Source: Saccharibacillus soli
GTDB taxonomy: Bacteria; Bacillota; Bacilli; Paenibacillales; Paenibacillaceae
NCBI GenBank assembly: GCA_002189105.1
Contig: NIOB01000008.1
Location: 1 to 64,000 of the forward strand
Length of the DNA: 64,000 nucleotides
Direction: 5' to 3'
The position numbers and the translations under genes were made by a program. Under the pieces are notes generated by a model. The model was not told where the DNA came from, did not search any database, and saw only the letters and a list, made by a program, of their open reading frames with translations. Of this stretch, positions 17,145-26,986 are shown in pieces (within the stretch, counting starts at the first letter, position 1; each line of letters begins with the position of its first letter).

Positions 17145-18518
17145 TCACCAACCTTTCTCAGAATCGGCCTGGTGCAGCAGTTGTGCACGCACGTCGGAAA
17201 TCAAATATAACGTTCCGGAGATCACCCCGAGGTCTTCCGCACCCAATGACGATTCAAACCGCTGAAGGGCGGTACGCCAATCGGGTTCCACAGTGATGAC
17301 GAGGTTCGGCTTGGCGTATTCCGCCCGCAGTCCCTCCGCGATTTCGGCGAGAGCCGAAGCGTCCATCTTTTTGCGAAAATCCGGTTCGGTCACGATCAGT
17401 TCATCGACCAGTGGCAGAATGGATTTGAAATAATCTTCATGACTTTTCGTGGACAGCATCCCCATCATCAGAACCAGACGTCCATATGTCCAGCCGCTTT
17501 GCAAGCTCTGGGCGAGCGCTGCGGCTCCTTCCGGATTATGTGCGCCGTCCATCAGAATACGCGGCTCCTGGCGAACCAGTTCCATACGTCCCGCCCAGAA
17601 CGCTTCAGTGAACCCTGCCGCTGTCTTCTCATCTTCAAGCTGAAAGGCCATATACTGTCTCAGCACTTCGAGAGCCATAAAGGAGGTGGCTGCGTTCTCC
17701 AGCTGATATTCCCCGCGCAGGGAAAGCGATAGATCAAACTCACGAAAAGGGCCTTTGAAATGCAGGCTCTGTGTATCGGCATCGGCACTCGTTTTCTCAT
17801 ATGAAAAATGCTTACCCGCCGTATAACAGGTGCTTTGGCGCAGCTTGGCGGTCTGCTCAATCACTTCCAACGCTTCAGGCTGGCTGACCGATGTGACTAC
17901 GGGAACCCCTGCCTTGATGATGCCTGCCTTCTCGGCCGCAATCTTCTCCAGCGTATCTCCCAGAATATCCATATGGTCATGACCGACGTTCGTAATGATC
18001 GATACGATCGGGTGGACAATATTTGTGACGTCCATGCGTCCGCCAAGTCCCGTCTCCCAAACCACAACGTCCGGATAACAAACATCCGCATAATACAGAA
18101 TCGCCAGTGCAGTTGAAACTTCAAACATGGTCGGCGAGCCCAGTTCTGTTGCTGCAATCTCTTCCACCACGGGCTTCAAACGATTGGACAGTTCAAGCAG
18201 CGTATCGTCGGGAATGTCCTGTCCATTGTACTGAAAGCGATTGGTGAACTTGGTGATGTAAGGCGAAGTGAAGGTACCGACATCGTAGCCATTGCGAACC
18301 AGGGCATGCGTTAGAAAAGCACAAGTCGAACCTTTGCCATTGGTCCCTGCAACGTGGATGAACTTGAGCCGACGGTGCGGATGGCCAAACTTCTCCATCA
18401 GCTGCTCGATGCGATCCAGCCCCGGACGGATGCCAAACGGAATGAGTCCATTGATCCATTCCACGGCTTCCGCATAAGAAGTCAGGGGCGCCGAAGCGCC
18501 CCGATCCTTGTTGTCCAT
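17145..18518 (-). CDS. folC: Dihydrofolate / folylpolyglutamate synthase
   Basis: This 457-residue Mur-ligase relative attaches glutamate to dihydropteroate and to folates. The ATP loop HVAGTNGKGST (about 55-65), the TSPYITKFTNR folate-site motif and the ETGLGGRMDVTN motif are present, and the DGAHNPEGA motif lies in the C-terminal domain. AAGGTGGCACA precedes the ATG, 9 nt past the valS stop. valS-folC adjacency is the same as in B. subtilis. Confidence 0.95.
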   Translation of the reverse strand: MDNKDRGASAPLTSYAEAVEWINGLIPFGIRPGLDRIEQLMEKFGHPHRRLKFIHVAGTNGKGSTCAFLTHALVRNGYDVGTFTSPYITKFTNRFQYNGQDIPDDTLLELSNRLKPVVEEIAATELGSPTMFEVSTALAILYYADVCYPDVVVWETGLGGRMDVTNIVHPIVSIITNVGHDHMDILGDTLEKIAAEKAGIIKAGVPVVTSVSQPEALEVIEQTAKLRQSTCYTAGKHFSYEKTSADADTQSLHFKGPFREFDLSLSLRGEYQLENAATSFMALEVLRQYMAFQLEDEKTAAGFTEAFWAGRMELVRQEPRILMDGAHNPEGAAALAQSLQSGWTYGRLVLMMGMLSTKSHEDYFKSILPLVDELIVTEPDFRKKMDASALAEIAEGLRAEYAKPNLVITVEPDWRTALQRFESSLGAEDLGVISGTLYLISDVRAQLLHQADSEKGW

Positions 18519-18527
18519 TGTGCCACC

Positions 18528-21200
18528 TTACCCTTTCAACTCGGCGATCCGCGCCAATACCTTGTCACGTTTTTCCGAGTAGTCGGCCTGTTTGGCACGT
18601 TCCTCTTCGATTACGTGCGCAGGCGCCTTAGAGGTGAAGCCCGGGTTAGACAGCTTTTTGTCTACGCGTTCCACTTCCGAATTCAGGGTCTTCACTTCTT
18701 TCTCCAGACGCGCGATCTCCTGGGCGATGTCGATCAGACCGGCAAGCGGCAGATACAATTCAGCGCCTGTAATTACCGACGTTACGGCTTTGTCCGGCGC
18801 TTGCAGATCCAGTCCGCTTGCATATTCGGACGTATTGCAGAAGCGGCGGATATACCCTTCGTTGGCGTTCAGGATCTCCAGCATTTCCGGCGAAGTCGCT
18901 TTGACATTCAGTTCGATCTTCTTGCTCATCGGCACATTCACTTCCGCGCGGATATTCCGAACGGAACGAATGATCTCCATCAGCAGTTCCATCTCCCGTG
19001 CCGCCTCAGCGTTCTCGAACTGCTCCTCATACGCCGGCCACTGCGCCAGCGTAATCGTCTCGCCTTCATGCGGCAGATGCTGCCAGATCTCTTCCGAGAT
19101 AAACGGCATAAACGGATGAATCATGCGAAGTGTGCGGTCGAGTACATATGCAAGTACAGACTGCGTTTTCGCCTTGGCCGCCGCGTCTTCGCCATACAGC
19201 GACAGCTTGGCGAACTCGATGTACCAGTCACACAGATCATCCCAGATGAAGTTGTACAGCAGACGTCCCGTTTCGCCGAATTCATACGAATCGATCAGAC
19301 GCGTAATGTCACGAGCCGTCTCGTTCATGCGGTGCAGAATCCAGCGGTCCGCCGTTGTCAGGTCGCCCGTGATGTCGATCTGGTCATACGTGAAGCCTTC
19401 CAGATTCATCAGAGCGAAGCGCGAAGCGTTCCAGATCTTATTCGCAAAGTTACGAATCTGTTCGACACGTTCCCAGCGGAAGCGCAGATCCTGTCCTGGC
19501 GTGATGCCTGTGGACAGCATGAAGCGCATCGCATCCGCGCCGTATTTGTCGATGACTTCAAGCGGATCAACGCCGTTGCCCAGCGACTTGGACATCTTGC
19601 GTCCTTCGCTGTCGCGGACGAGGCCGTGGATCAGCGTATCTCTAAACGGCATCTTGCCGGTAAATTCATAACCCTGGAAGATCATGCGCGATACCCAGAA
19701 TGGGATGATGTCGTAGCCCGTTACGAGCACATCAACCGGATAATAGCGCTTGAAGTCTGCACTGTTTTCGTCCGGCCAACCCATCGTCGAGAACGGCCAG
19801 AGAGCCGAACTGAACCAGGTATCGAGTACGTCGTTGTCCTGAACAAGATCATCGCGTCCCAGTTTCTGACGTGCTTCTTCCTCACTCTTGGCCACGACCA
19901 TCTCGCCCGTCTCCTGGGAATACCAGGCCGGGATGCGGTGTCCCCACCACAGCTGACGGGAGATACACCAGTCGCGGACGTTCTCCATCCAGTGCAGATA
20001 CGTGCGCTCGAAGCGATCTGGCACAAAGTTTACGCCTTCTCCATTCTTCTGCGCAGCTACAACCGGCTCAGCCAGCGGCTGCATCTTAACGAACCACTGC
20101 GTGGACAGGTAAGGCTCAACGACAGCATCGGTACGTTCGCTGTGACCGACCTGATGCAGGTGATCTTCAATCTTGATGAGGACGCCCTGTTCCTTGAGAT
20201 CAGCGACGATTTTCTTGCGGCAGTCTGCACGGTCCAGTCCTTCATAAGGGCCGGCTTCCGCGTTCATGATGCCACCTTCGTCCATCACGGTAATCTGCGG
20301 CAGATCATGTCTGAGGCCCACTTCAAAGTCATTCGGATCATGCGCCGGAGTAATCTTCACCGCGCCGCTTCCGAAGTCTTTTTCGACATACTCGTCGGCA
20401 ATGACCGGAATCTCGCGGCCAATGATCGGCAGAACCAGCGTCTTCCCGATCATGTCTTGATAACGTTCATCTTCCGGGTGAACCGCAACGGCTGTATCGC
20501 CCAGCATCGTCTCCGGACGCGTGGTAGCGACGGTAATCGAACCGCTTCCGTCCTTGAGCGGATACTGGAGATGATACAGATGTCCCTGCGTTTCCTTGTA
20601 TTCCACTTCAATATCCGACAGCGCCGTGCGAGCAGCCGGGTCCCAGTTGATGATCCGTTTGCCGCGATAGATCAGGCCCTTCTCATACAGCTTGACAAAC
20701 ACTTCCTTAACCGCATCGGACAGTCCTTCATCCAGCGTGAAGCGTTCGCGCGAATAGTCGAGCGACAGACCGATCTTCGCCCACTGTGCTTTGATGTTGG
20801 CGGCATACGTCTCTTTCCATTCCCATGCCTGTTCCAGGAACTTCTCGCGTCCCAGATCGTAGCGGCTGAGGCCCTGCTCACGCAGTTTCTGTTCCACTTT
20901 GGCCTGCGTCGCAATACCGGCATGGTCGGAACCTGGCAGCCAGAGCGCATCATAGCCCTGCATCCGCTTGGCGCGAACCAGAATATCCTGAAGCGTAAAG
21001 TCCAGCGCGTGACCGATATGCAGTACGCCCGTTACGTTCGGAGGGGGAATAACGATGGTATAAGGCTTCGCTTCCGGCACACGACCGGCTTTGAAGAAGC
21101 CATTCTCCATCCAGTACGTATACCATTTCTGCTCCGCGGACTTCGGATCGTAAGTCGTTGGCAGCGAGGTTTGATTTTCGTTAGCTTGAATATCCGACAT
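18528..21200 (-). CDS. valS: Valyl-tRNA synthetase
   Basis: This 890-residue class I synthetase charges tRNA-Val. The HIGH motif is in [14 protein letters not shown] (about 54-67), KMSKS is in KMSKSLGNG (about 530), an editing CP1 domain lies between them, and a C-terminal coiled-coil tRNA-binding arm closes the protein (about 820-890). GGGAGGGCTGTCCG precedes the ATG. Expression is controlled by the T-box leader directly upstream. Confidence 0.98.
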   Translation of the reverse strand: MSDIQANENQTSLPTTYDPKSAEQKWYTYWMENGFFKAGRVPEAKPYTIVIPPPNVTGVLHIGHALDFTLQDILVRAKRMQGYDALWLPGSDHAGIATQAKVEQKLREQGLSRYDLGREKFLEQAWEWKETYAANIKAQWAKIGLSLDYSRERFTLDEGLSDAVKEVFVKLYEKGLIYRGKRIINWDPAARTALSDIEVEYKETQGHLYHLQYPLKDGSGSITVATTRPETMLGDTAVAVHPEDERYQDMIGKTLVLPIIGREIPVIADEYVEKDFGSGAVKITPAHDPNDFEVGLRHDLPQITVMDEGGIMNAEAGPYEGLDRADCRKKIVADLKEQGVLIKIEDHLHQVGHSERTDAVVEPYLSTQWFVKMQPLAEPVVAAQKNGEGVNFVPDRFERTYLHWMENVRDWCISRQLWWGHRIPAWYSQETGEMVVAKSEEEARQKLGRDDLVQDNDVLDTWFSSALWPFSTMGWPDENSADFKRYYPVDVLVTGYDIIPFWVSRMIFQGYEFTGKMPFRDTLIHGLVRDSEGRKMSKSLGNGVDPLEVIDKYGADAMRFMLSTGITPGQDLRFRWERVEQIRNFANKIWNASRFALMNLEGFTYDQIDITGDLTTADRWILHRMNETARDITRLIDSYEFGETGRLLYNFIWDDLCDWYIEFAKLSLYGEDAAAKAKTQSVLAYVLDRTLRMIHPFMPFISEEIWQHLPHEGETITLAQWPAYEEQFENAEAAREMELLMEIIRSVRNIRAEVNVPMSKKIELNVKATSPEMLEILNANEGYIRRFCNTSEYASGLDLQAPDKAVTSVITGAELYLPLAGLIDIAQEIARLEKEVKTLNSEVERVDKKLSNPGFTSKAPAHVIEEERAKQADYSEKRDKVLARIAELKG

Positions 21201-21248
21201 CGGACAGCCCTCCCTGTTTTTGAAATGCTAATGTTAGGTTAAAAAAGG

Positions 21249-21618
21249 CAATAAAAAAAGCCCTTCGTCGCAAAGGACGAAAGGACTTGCTTTCGCGGTA
21301 CCACCTTTGTTCCATAGCCCACCGTTTTCCGCAGGAAAATCGGTTACCTTATAGGCACCTATTCGTTTTCCGCGAAAAAATCGGTATCCCTATTCAGGTA
21401 TGCTGCTATGGCACTCGTACGGATAACGGCCGTAAACCGGTTCCTCCTAGCCCAGCCGTCTCATCCAAATGAAACGCTAAAACGGGTTCAGAAGAACGAC
21501 TCCCGGGTGACTTCGGTCAGCTTCTATCCTGCGGAATCTTCCAGCCTGTGAATTCCGCTCTCTGAAGGGTCTGCTGCCTACTCTTCCCGATCCTCGTCTG
21601 TAGAAAAGTTCATGAATA
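21249..21618 (-). ncRNA. T-box leader of valS (Val-specific)
   Basis: The minus strand contains the T-box core AAAGGTGGTACCGCG (21294-21308). It is followed by a terminator: a GTCCTTTCGTC/GACGAAGGG-type stem and TTTTTTT (about 21252-21285). The 5' part has the GAAGAGTAGGCAG and AGAGAGCGG blocks of stem I. The likely specifier is GTC at 21509-21511, in the context GAA-GTC-A near the 3' side of stem I, which matches valine. Uncharged tRNA-Val should stabilise the antiterminator and allow valS transcription. Confidence 0.93.
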
Positions 21619-21624
21619 TCCTCT

Positions 21625-21653
21625 ATCATACCGTGACCATACGCACTCGTCAA
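21625..21653 (-). promoter_or_regulatory. Promoter of the valS T-box transcript
   Basis: TTGACG (21648-21653) and TATGAT (21625-21630) are separated by 17 nt on the minus strand. The rluA-like gene ends only 24 nt upstream of the -35 box. Confidence 0.75.
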
Positions 21654-21677
21654 TGATTCTCCGCGAAATGTGCCACG

Positions 21678-22754
21678 TCATGTCAGACGATCCAGCAGTT
21701 GATTCATGTCGTCCGGCAGGGGATCACCAATCTCAATCCGCTCTCCGGTAAGAGGATGTGTAAAGCCCAGCCGCTCTCCATGCAGCGCCTGCCGCCCAAG
21801 CTCATCCTTCGGACCACCGTACAGGACGTCTCCGATCAGCGGATGCCCGGCATATGCCAGATGCACACGAATCTGATGTGTGCGTCCGGTCTCCAGTGTC
21901 AGACGAACGAGACTGGCGCGGCCGCCCGCCAGTTGACGAACCAATTCCACGCGAGTCCGCGCCTCCTGCCCGCCGGGGGACACCCGGCGGCGGCTTTTAT
22001 GATGACGGTCGCGGCCGATTGGCGCATCGATGACCGTCAGCGAAGGCGGGACTTGGCCCGCCACGACCGCGAGGTAGACGCGGCCGATGGCTTTGTCGCG
22101 CATCTGGGCGTCCAGCGCCAGACGCGCGTATTCGCCCTTGGCATACAGCACGGGACCGGACGTATATTCGTCCAGGCGGTGCACATGATGCACGGCGCAG
22201 GCTTCGCCGTGCATCGTATAATGCGCGGCGACGAGGTTCGCCAGCGTGGCGCCCTGCGCCCGGCTGCCGTCGGGATGCACGGCAATGCCGGCAGGCTTGT
22301 GGACGACCAGGCAGAAGTCGTCCTCGTACCGTACTTCGAGTCCGCCTTCTTCCCAGGCGGGCTCGAAGCCCAGGGCTTCGTCCGGGCGCAGCCGCAGCAT
22401 GAGGCGGCTGCCCCGGACCTGCACTTCGCCCGCCGCAAGCAGGCGGCGGGCCAGCTTCTCGGGCACGCCAAGCGCAGCGGCGGCCCGGGCTTCCCGCCCG
22501 GCAGCCGCAGGCGCCGGGCTGCCCTGCCGCGCGGACGCTTTGGAGTCCGCGCCCATAGACGCGGCAGCTTCAGCCGCGGCCTCCAATCCAGCCGATTGAT
22601 CCACGGCTGGATGATCCTGCCCCTGCGCAGCGGAGCCTGCGCCGATTCTGCCTTCCGCGCCTGTGACGCGCTCCGGCTGAAGGCGATCGCCCGCCAGTCC
22701 GGCGGGCAGCGCCGTCTCGATCCACTCGCCGCGGCGCGTCCAGCTCCGCGCCAT
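21678..22754 (-). CDS. RluA family 23S rRNA/tRNA pseudouridine synthase with Ala-rich insertion
   Basis: The RluA catalytic domain spans about residues 135-350. It has the HRLDEYTSG motif with catalytic Asp195, plus the TGRTHQIRVHLAYAGHPLIGD block. An S4-like N-terminal half is split: the RGEWIETALP strand is separated from the LGVPEKLARRLLAAG helix by about 70 residues of Ala/Gly/Gln-rich sequence (about 24-93). The DNA here is more GC-rich than its neighbours. The start codon overlaps the hemL stop (TGATG) and no strong ribosome site is visible, so it is probably translated by coupling. The RNA target cannot be told from sequence. In B. subtilis this place holds spoVID and ysxE. Confidence 0.88.
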   Translation of the reverse strand: MARSWTRRGEWIETALPAGLAGDRLQPERVTGAEGRIGAGSAAQGQDHPAVDQSAGLEAAAEAAASMGADSKASARQGSPAPAAAGREARAAAALGVPEKLARRLLAAGEVQVRGSRLMLRLRPDEALGFEPAWEEGGLEVRYEDDFCLVVHKPAGIAVHPDGSRAQGATLANLVAAHYTMHGEACAVHHVHRLDEYTSGPVLYAKGEYARLALDAQMRDKAIGRVYLAVVAGQVPPSLTVIDAPIGRDRHHKSRRRVSPGGQEARTRVELVRQLAGGRASLVRLTLETGRTHQIRVHLAYAGHPLIGDVLYGGPKDELGRQALHGERLGFTHPLTGERIEIGDPLPDDMNQLLDRLT

Positions 22755-24055
22755 CAGAGCGACAGCAGCGCACTGCGATGCGCTTCGATAGTGGCATCAA
22801 TGTCGGCGTCACTGTGTACGCCGGAGATGAACATGCCTTCAAACTGCGAAGGCGGCACGCTGACGCCGCGATCGACCATCGCCGCGAAATAACGGCGGAA
22901 CAAATCGAGATCGCTGGCCTTTGCCGCATCGTAGTTCACGACCGGGCCTTCCGTGAAGAACGGGCAGACCATGGAGCCCACACGGTTAATGGTGACAGGG
23001 ATTCCCGCTTCCTTCGCATTCTGCTCAAAGCCAGCCTGCAAACGTGCGCCGGCTGCTTCCAGACGGTCGTAGACCTCTGGCGTCAGCAGCTTGAGCGTGG
23101 TATAACCCGCAGCCATCGCCAGCGGATTGCCGCTGAGTGTACCGGCTTGATAGATGGGACCGCTTGGCGCGACCTGCTCCATAATCTCCCGTTTCCCGCC
23201 GTAAGCCCCTACCGGCAGACCACCGCCGATGACTTTGCCGAAGCAGCTCAGATCCGGCGTAACACCAAAACGTCCCTGCGCGGAATTCAGACCCACACGG
23301 AAGCCGGTCATGACTTCGTCAAAGATCAGAATACTGCCGTAACGTTCGGTCACTTCGCGCAGTCCTTCCAGGAATCCCGGCTGCGGAGGGACGACGCCCA
23401 TATTGCCGGCAACCGGCTCGACGATGATGCAGGCAATCTGCTCACCGAACTTTTCAAAGGCCAGCTTGACCGAATCCAGGTCATTATAAGGCACGGTGAT
23501 GGTATTCGAGGCCAGCGATTCCGGCACACCCGGGCTGTCCGGCAGACCCAACGTAGCGACGCCCGAACCTGCTTTGATAAGCAAGCTGTCGCTATGTCCA
23601 TGATACGAGCCTTCAAATTTCAGAATCTTGTCCCGTTTGGTCACGCCGCGTGCCAGACGAATGACACTTAACGTCGCTTCCGTGCCGGAATTGACCATAC
23701 GTACGATGTCTACGGACGGCACTCGCTGCGCGACCAGCTTGGCCATCTCCGTCTCCAGCAGCGTCGGTGCTCCGAAACTTGTTCCTTTGGCAGCTGTCTC
23801 CTGAAGCGCACGTACAACTTCGGGATGCGCATGACCCATGATGAGAGGTCCCCAAGAACCGACATAATCGATAAAGACATTACCGTCGATGTCATAAACG
23901 CGGGAACCTTCTCCACGTTCGATATAGATCGGAGTCAGCCCCACCGATTTAAAAGCCCGTACGGGACTGTTAACACCGCCGGGAATATATTGTTTCGCCT
24001 CTTCAAACGCAGCGCTTGAACGAGCATCAACGCGCTTGGATACGGATTCGCTCAT
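22754..24055 (-). CDS. hemL: Glutamate-1-semialdehyde 2,1-aminomutase
   Basis: HemL isomerises glutamate-1-semialdehyde to 5-aminolevulinate, the last C5-pathway step. It is a class III PLP enzyme of 433 residues with [17 protein letters not shown] near the start, IIFDEV-type motif [14 protein letters not shown] and the PLP-lysine region [17 protein letters not shown]. The frame extends to 24154, but the ATG at 24055 has GAGGAG seven nt upstream and gives the family N-terminus. A strong hairpin lies directly upstream. Confidence 0.96.
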   Translation of the reverse strand: MSESVSKRVDARSSAAFEEAKQYIPGGVNSPVRAFKSVGLTPIYIERGEGSRVYDIDGNVFIDYVGSWGPLIMGHAHPEVVRALQETAAKGTSFGAPTLLETEMAKLVAQRVPSVDIVRMVNSGTEATLSVIRLARGVTKRDKILKFEGSYHGHSDSLLIKAGSGVATLGLPDSPGVPESLASNTITVPYNDLDSVKLAFEKFGEQIACIIVEPVAGNMGVVPPQPGFLEGLREVTERYGSILIFDEVMTGFRVGLNSAQGRFGVTPDLSCFGKVIGGGLPVGAYGGKREIMEQVAPSGPIYQAGTLSGNPLAMAAGYTTLKLLTPEVYDRLEAAGARLQAGFEQNAKEAGIPVTINRVGSMVCPFFTEGPVVNYDAAKASDLDLFRRYFAAMVDRGVSVPPSQFEGMFISGVHSDADIDATIEAHRSALLSL

Positions 24056-24079
24056 GGGATCACTCCTCAACAAATAGTT

Positions 24080-24119
24080 CGGCGAAGAAGCACTTTCCAT
24101 ACGCTGTGCTTCTTCGCCG
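24080..24119 (-). other. Strong hairpin in the hemB-hemL gap
   Basis: A perfect 14-bp inverted repeat (CGGCGAAGAAGCAC with GTGCTTCTTCGCCG) with a 12-nt loop lies just upstream of the hemL ribosome site. No T-run follows on either strand, so it does not look like a simple terminator. It may stabilise or separate parts of the hem mRNA. Confidence 0.7.
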
Positions 24120-24191
24120 TGTGGCAAAATAAAGGTCAAATGAAACCAAATCATCGAGAATTAAGTCATCACGAATCAAGGGATGACGCGC

Positions 24192-25199
24192 TTAATTCCG
24201 TTCTTCACGCAGCCAGCGGGCTGCATCTTTGGAATGGTAGGTGATGATGATGTCGGCTCCGGCGCGTTTCAGCCCGGTCAGCAGTTCCATGACAATTCCT
24301 TTTTCATTGATCCAGCCATTGTTTGCTGCCGCTTTGACCATTGCATATTCTCCGCTGACATTGTAGGCAACAAGCGGCAGATCAAATTCATTTTTGATCG
24401 TGCGGATGATGTCCATATAAGCCATCGCAGGCTTGACCATCAGCATATCTGCACCTTCCAGCACATCGCTCTCCGCTTCGCGGATTGCTTCCAGCGCATT
24501 GGCAGGGTCCATCTGGTACGTCTTACGGTCACCAAACTGCGGAGCGGAATCGGCCGCTTCACGGAATGGACCATAGAACGCCGATGCGTATTTGACAGAA
24601 TAAGCCATGATCGGAATCTGGTCGTATCCAGCCGCATCCAGCCCTTCACGGATCGCCTGCACATAACCATCCATCATGTTCGATGGAGCGATGATGTCCG
24701 CTCCGGCTTCTGCCTGTGATACCGCCGTGCGTACGAGCAGTTCCAGGGATTCATCATTGAGCACGTCGCCGTGGATATGACCGTCGCGTTCAAAGGTATG
24801 CACCATTCCGCAGTGACCATGATCGGTAAATTCGCACAGGCAGGTATCGGCTACGACCAGCAGGTCCGGATACCATTCTTTGATCTTGCGGGTAGCCTGC
24901 TGCACAATGCCATCCTGGGCATAAGCTCCGGTGCCCACACTGTCTTTGGTCTCGGGAATCCCGAACAAGATAACGGATTGGATACCCAGTTCGACGATCT
25001 CGTCCACTTCAGCTTTCATCGTGTCGAGTGAATAATTGTACACGCCCGGCATCGAGCTAATCTCCGTCTTGACGCCTTCTCCATAAGTGACGAAGATCGG
25101 CATGATAAAGTCATTTGCACTGATCGCGGTCTCCCGCACCATGCTTCGCAGCGCCGCTGTCCGGCGCAGGCGGCGATGTCTTACCGTTGGAAATGCCAT
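24192..25199 (-). CDS. hemB: Delta-aminolevulinic acid dehydratase (porphobilinogen synthase)
   Basis: HemB condenses two 5-aminolevulinate molecules to porphobilinogen. The 335-residue protein has the zinc-type cysteine cluster [14 protein letters not shown] (about 120-133). The Schiff-base lysine regions are [16 protein letters not shown] and [20 protein letters not shown] precedes the ATG. It stands between two hairpin-rich gaps of the hem operon. Confidence 0.97.
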   Translation of the reverse strand: MAFPTVRHRRLRRTAALRSMVRETAISANDFIMPIFVTYGEGVKTEISSMPGVYNYSLDTMKAEVDEIVELGIQSVILFGIPETKDSVGTGAYAQDGIVQQATRKIKEWYPDLLVVADTCLCEFTDHGHCGMVHTFERDGHIHGDVLNDESLELLVRTAVSQAEAGADIIAPSNMMDGYVQAIREGLDAAGYDQIPIMAYSVKYASAFYGPFREAADSAPQFGDRKTYQMDPANALEAIREAESDVLEGADMLMVKPAMAYMDIIRTIKNEFDLPLVAYNVSGEYAMVKAAANNGWINEKGIVMELLTGLKRAGADIIITYHSKDAARWLREERN

Positions 25200-25228
25200 T
25201 ATACAGGACTCCTTTTAGAGAGAAATAA

Positions 25229-25390
25229 GTCGGTTCATTCCGACAGAAATCCGGCCGGTTCCTTCGTACAGAAGGAGGCCGGCCGCTTAAACAGGGTCGA
25301 TTCAGTTGATTCCCAGATGCTTGCATGTTTATAGTCAAAGGTCTGGATGCTGTCATCCATTGGCTCCTCCGCCTTCAACTCGAAGGAGCC
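25229..25390 (-). other. Cluster of hairpins between cobA/hemD and hemB
   Basis: Four inverted repeats follow one another in this 218-nt gap. In transcript order they are GGCTCCT/AGGAGCC (25362-25390, with an alternative inner CCTTC/GAAGG pairing), GGATG/CATCC (25345-25358), a GGCCGG-plus-CCTTC stem (about 25253-25284) and GTCGG/CCGAC (25229-25244). None has a T-run. No gene lies in the gap. Function unknown; a structured mRNA element or processing site is an inference. Confidence 0.5.
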
Positions 25391-25417
25391 GCCACAATGC
25401 GGCAGAAGGCTCTATGT

Positions 25418-26980
25418 TTACATACCCGATTCTTCGTCGTCCGCCGCGGATTTCCAGGCACACAGCGAATCCAGCAGTCCTTCAATCGTCGCTTCCTTCG
25501 CCAGCAGATCTACGCGCAGCCCGCTTTCCTCAGCGGTCTTCGCCGTCTGCGGACCGATACAGGCGATCGTCGAACGGTTCAGCAGTTCCACCGCGTCCTC
25601 TGCGCCCATCCGTTTGAGTACAGCGAGCAGGTTGCGAACCGTAGACGAGCTGGTGAACGTTACCGCGTGAATCTTGTGATCCTGAAGCAGATCGAGCAGA
25701 TCTTCGTCGTCTTCGCCGGTCAATACCGTCTCGTACGTGTCCAGCTCCGTTACGCCCAGACCCCGCTGCTGAAGCGTATCCGCCAGCCAGCCGCGTGCCA
25801 GATCGCCTCTGGGCAGCAGAACGCGTTCACCTGGCAGCAGACGCTCTCCATAAGCCTCCATCATGCCTTCGGCATCAAAGCGTTCCGGCGGAGCCTCACA
25901 GCGGATGCCGCGCCGACGAAGGGCCTCAATGGTTGCTGGCCCAACGGCTGCAATCTTCGCCCGGTGCAGTGAACGTACATCCAGTCCCGCTTCGTCGAGA
26001 TGACGGAAGAAATAGTCTACCCCGTTTACACTGGTGAAAAATACCCAATCATAACTTTCGATCTCACTCATCGCCCGTGCAATGTTCTTGAGCTTGTCTT
26101 CGCTCGTCGGCATGATTGTCTCAATCACCGGGAATTCATAAGGCTCTCCGCCCAACTCTTCGATGCGATCCACCAATTCGCTGGCCTGACTGCGTGCTCG
26201 CGTCACGAGAATTCGCCGCCCAAAGAGCGGCATCTTCTCCGCCCAGCGCAGCCGCTCACGCTGACCAACAACGTCGCCAACCACGATGACCGCAGGCGGC
26301 TTGAAATCCCGCTCCGCGACCTTGTCTGCAATGTCGGCCAGCGTGCCAATTAATGTCTCCTGCTCGGCACGCGTTCCCCAGCGCACAAGAGCTACCGGAG
26401 TCGAAGCCGGACGACCGTGTTTGAGCAGCTGCGCGGCAATATGACCAATCTGGGCTACGCCCATCATGAAGACCAGCGTTCCCGTGGCATTGGTCACCTT
26501 ATCCCATTTAATCATCTTATCCAGCTTCTCTGGATGTTCATGACCCGTAATCACGGAGAACGAAGAGGCCAGATTGCGATGAGTGACCGGAATCCCGGCA
26601 TAGGCAGGCACCGCAATCGAAGATGTAATCCCCGGCACGATCTCATACTCGATGCCGTGCTTGCGCAGTTCTTCTGCCTCTTCGCCTACCCGACCGAACA
26701 CAGTGGGATCACCGCCCTTGAGTCGGACAACCACATTGCCTTCGAGGGCAAGTTCAACCAACAGTTGGTTAATGTCTTCCTGCTTCATCGTATGGCGCTC
26801 TGTCCGCTTGCCTACATAGACCTTACGCGCACCCGGCTTCATTTGTCTCAGCAGGCGGGGGCTGGCCAGGCGATCATATACCACCACATCCGCTTTTTTG
26901 ATACATTCCAATCCCTTGAGCGTAATCAGCTTGGCATCGCCGGGACCGGCTCCGACCAGATATACTTTTCCCGTTGTCAT
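25418..26980 (-). CDS. cobA-hemD: Fused uroporphyrinogen-III C-methyltransferase / uroporphyrinogen-III synthase
   Basis: Residues about 1-245 are a SUMT (CobA) domain with VYLVGAGPGDAKLITLKG, VVVYDRL and RLKGGDPTVFGRVGEE. It methylates uroporphyrinogen III to precorrin-2 for siroheme and cobalamin. Residues about 255-510 are a HemD domain (GRRILVTRARSQASELVDRI, FTSVNGVDYFF, FTSSSTVRNL) that closes hydroxymethylbilane to uroporphyrinogen III. The two activities are consecutive at the branch point between heme and siroheme. Such fusions are known in Clostridia and Paenibacillus; B. subtilis has separate genes. It follows hemC by 6 nt. Confidence 0.95.
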   Translation of the reverse strand: MTTGKVYLVGAGPGDAKLITLKGLECIKKADVVVYDRLASPRLLRQMKPGARKVYVGKRTERHTMKQEDINQLLVELALEGNVVVRLKGGDPTVFGRVGEEAEELRKHGIEYEIVPGITSSIAVPAYAGIPVTHRNLASSFSVITGHEHPEKLDKMIKWDKVTNATGTLVFMMGVAQIGHIAAQLLKHGRPASTPVALVRWGTRAEQETLIGTLADIADKVAERDFKPPAVIVVGDVVGQRERLRWAEKMPLFGRRILVTRARSQASELVDRIEELGGEPYEFPVIETIMPTSEDKLKNIARAMSEIESYDWVFFTSVNGVDYFFRHLDEAGLDVRSLHRAKIAAVGPATIEALRRRGIRCEAPPERFDAEGMMEAYGERLLPGERVLLPRGDLARGWLADTLQQRGLGVTELDTYETVLTGEDDEDLLDLLQDHKIHAVTFTSSSTVRNLLAVLKRMGAEDAVELLNRSTIACIGPQTAKTAEESGLRVDLLAKEATIEGLLDSLCAWKSAADDEESGM

Positions 26981-26986
26981 GACGTC

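Noticed and set aside
18354-21242. A 962-codon plus-strand reading frame
   Set aside because: It is antisense to valS and folC along almost its whole length, has no ribosome site or family motif, and is rich in Arg, His and Phe as expected for the complement of a well-used coding frame.
21699-22892. A 397-codon plus-strand reading frame opposite the RluA-like gene
   Set aside because: High GC content removes stop codons on both strands here. The minus-strand protein has the catalytic HRLD motif; the plus-strand one has none.
22570-22929. A 119-codon minus-strand frame across the hemL-RluA junction
   Set aside because: It is an out-of-frame shadow of two confident genes.
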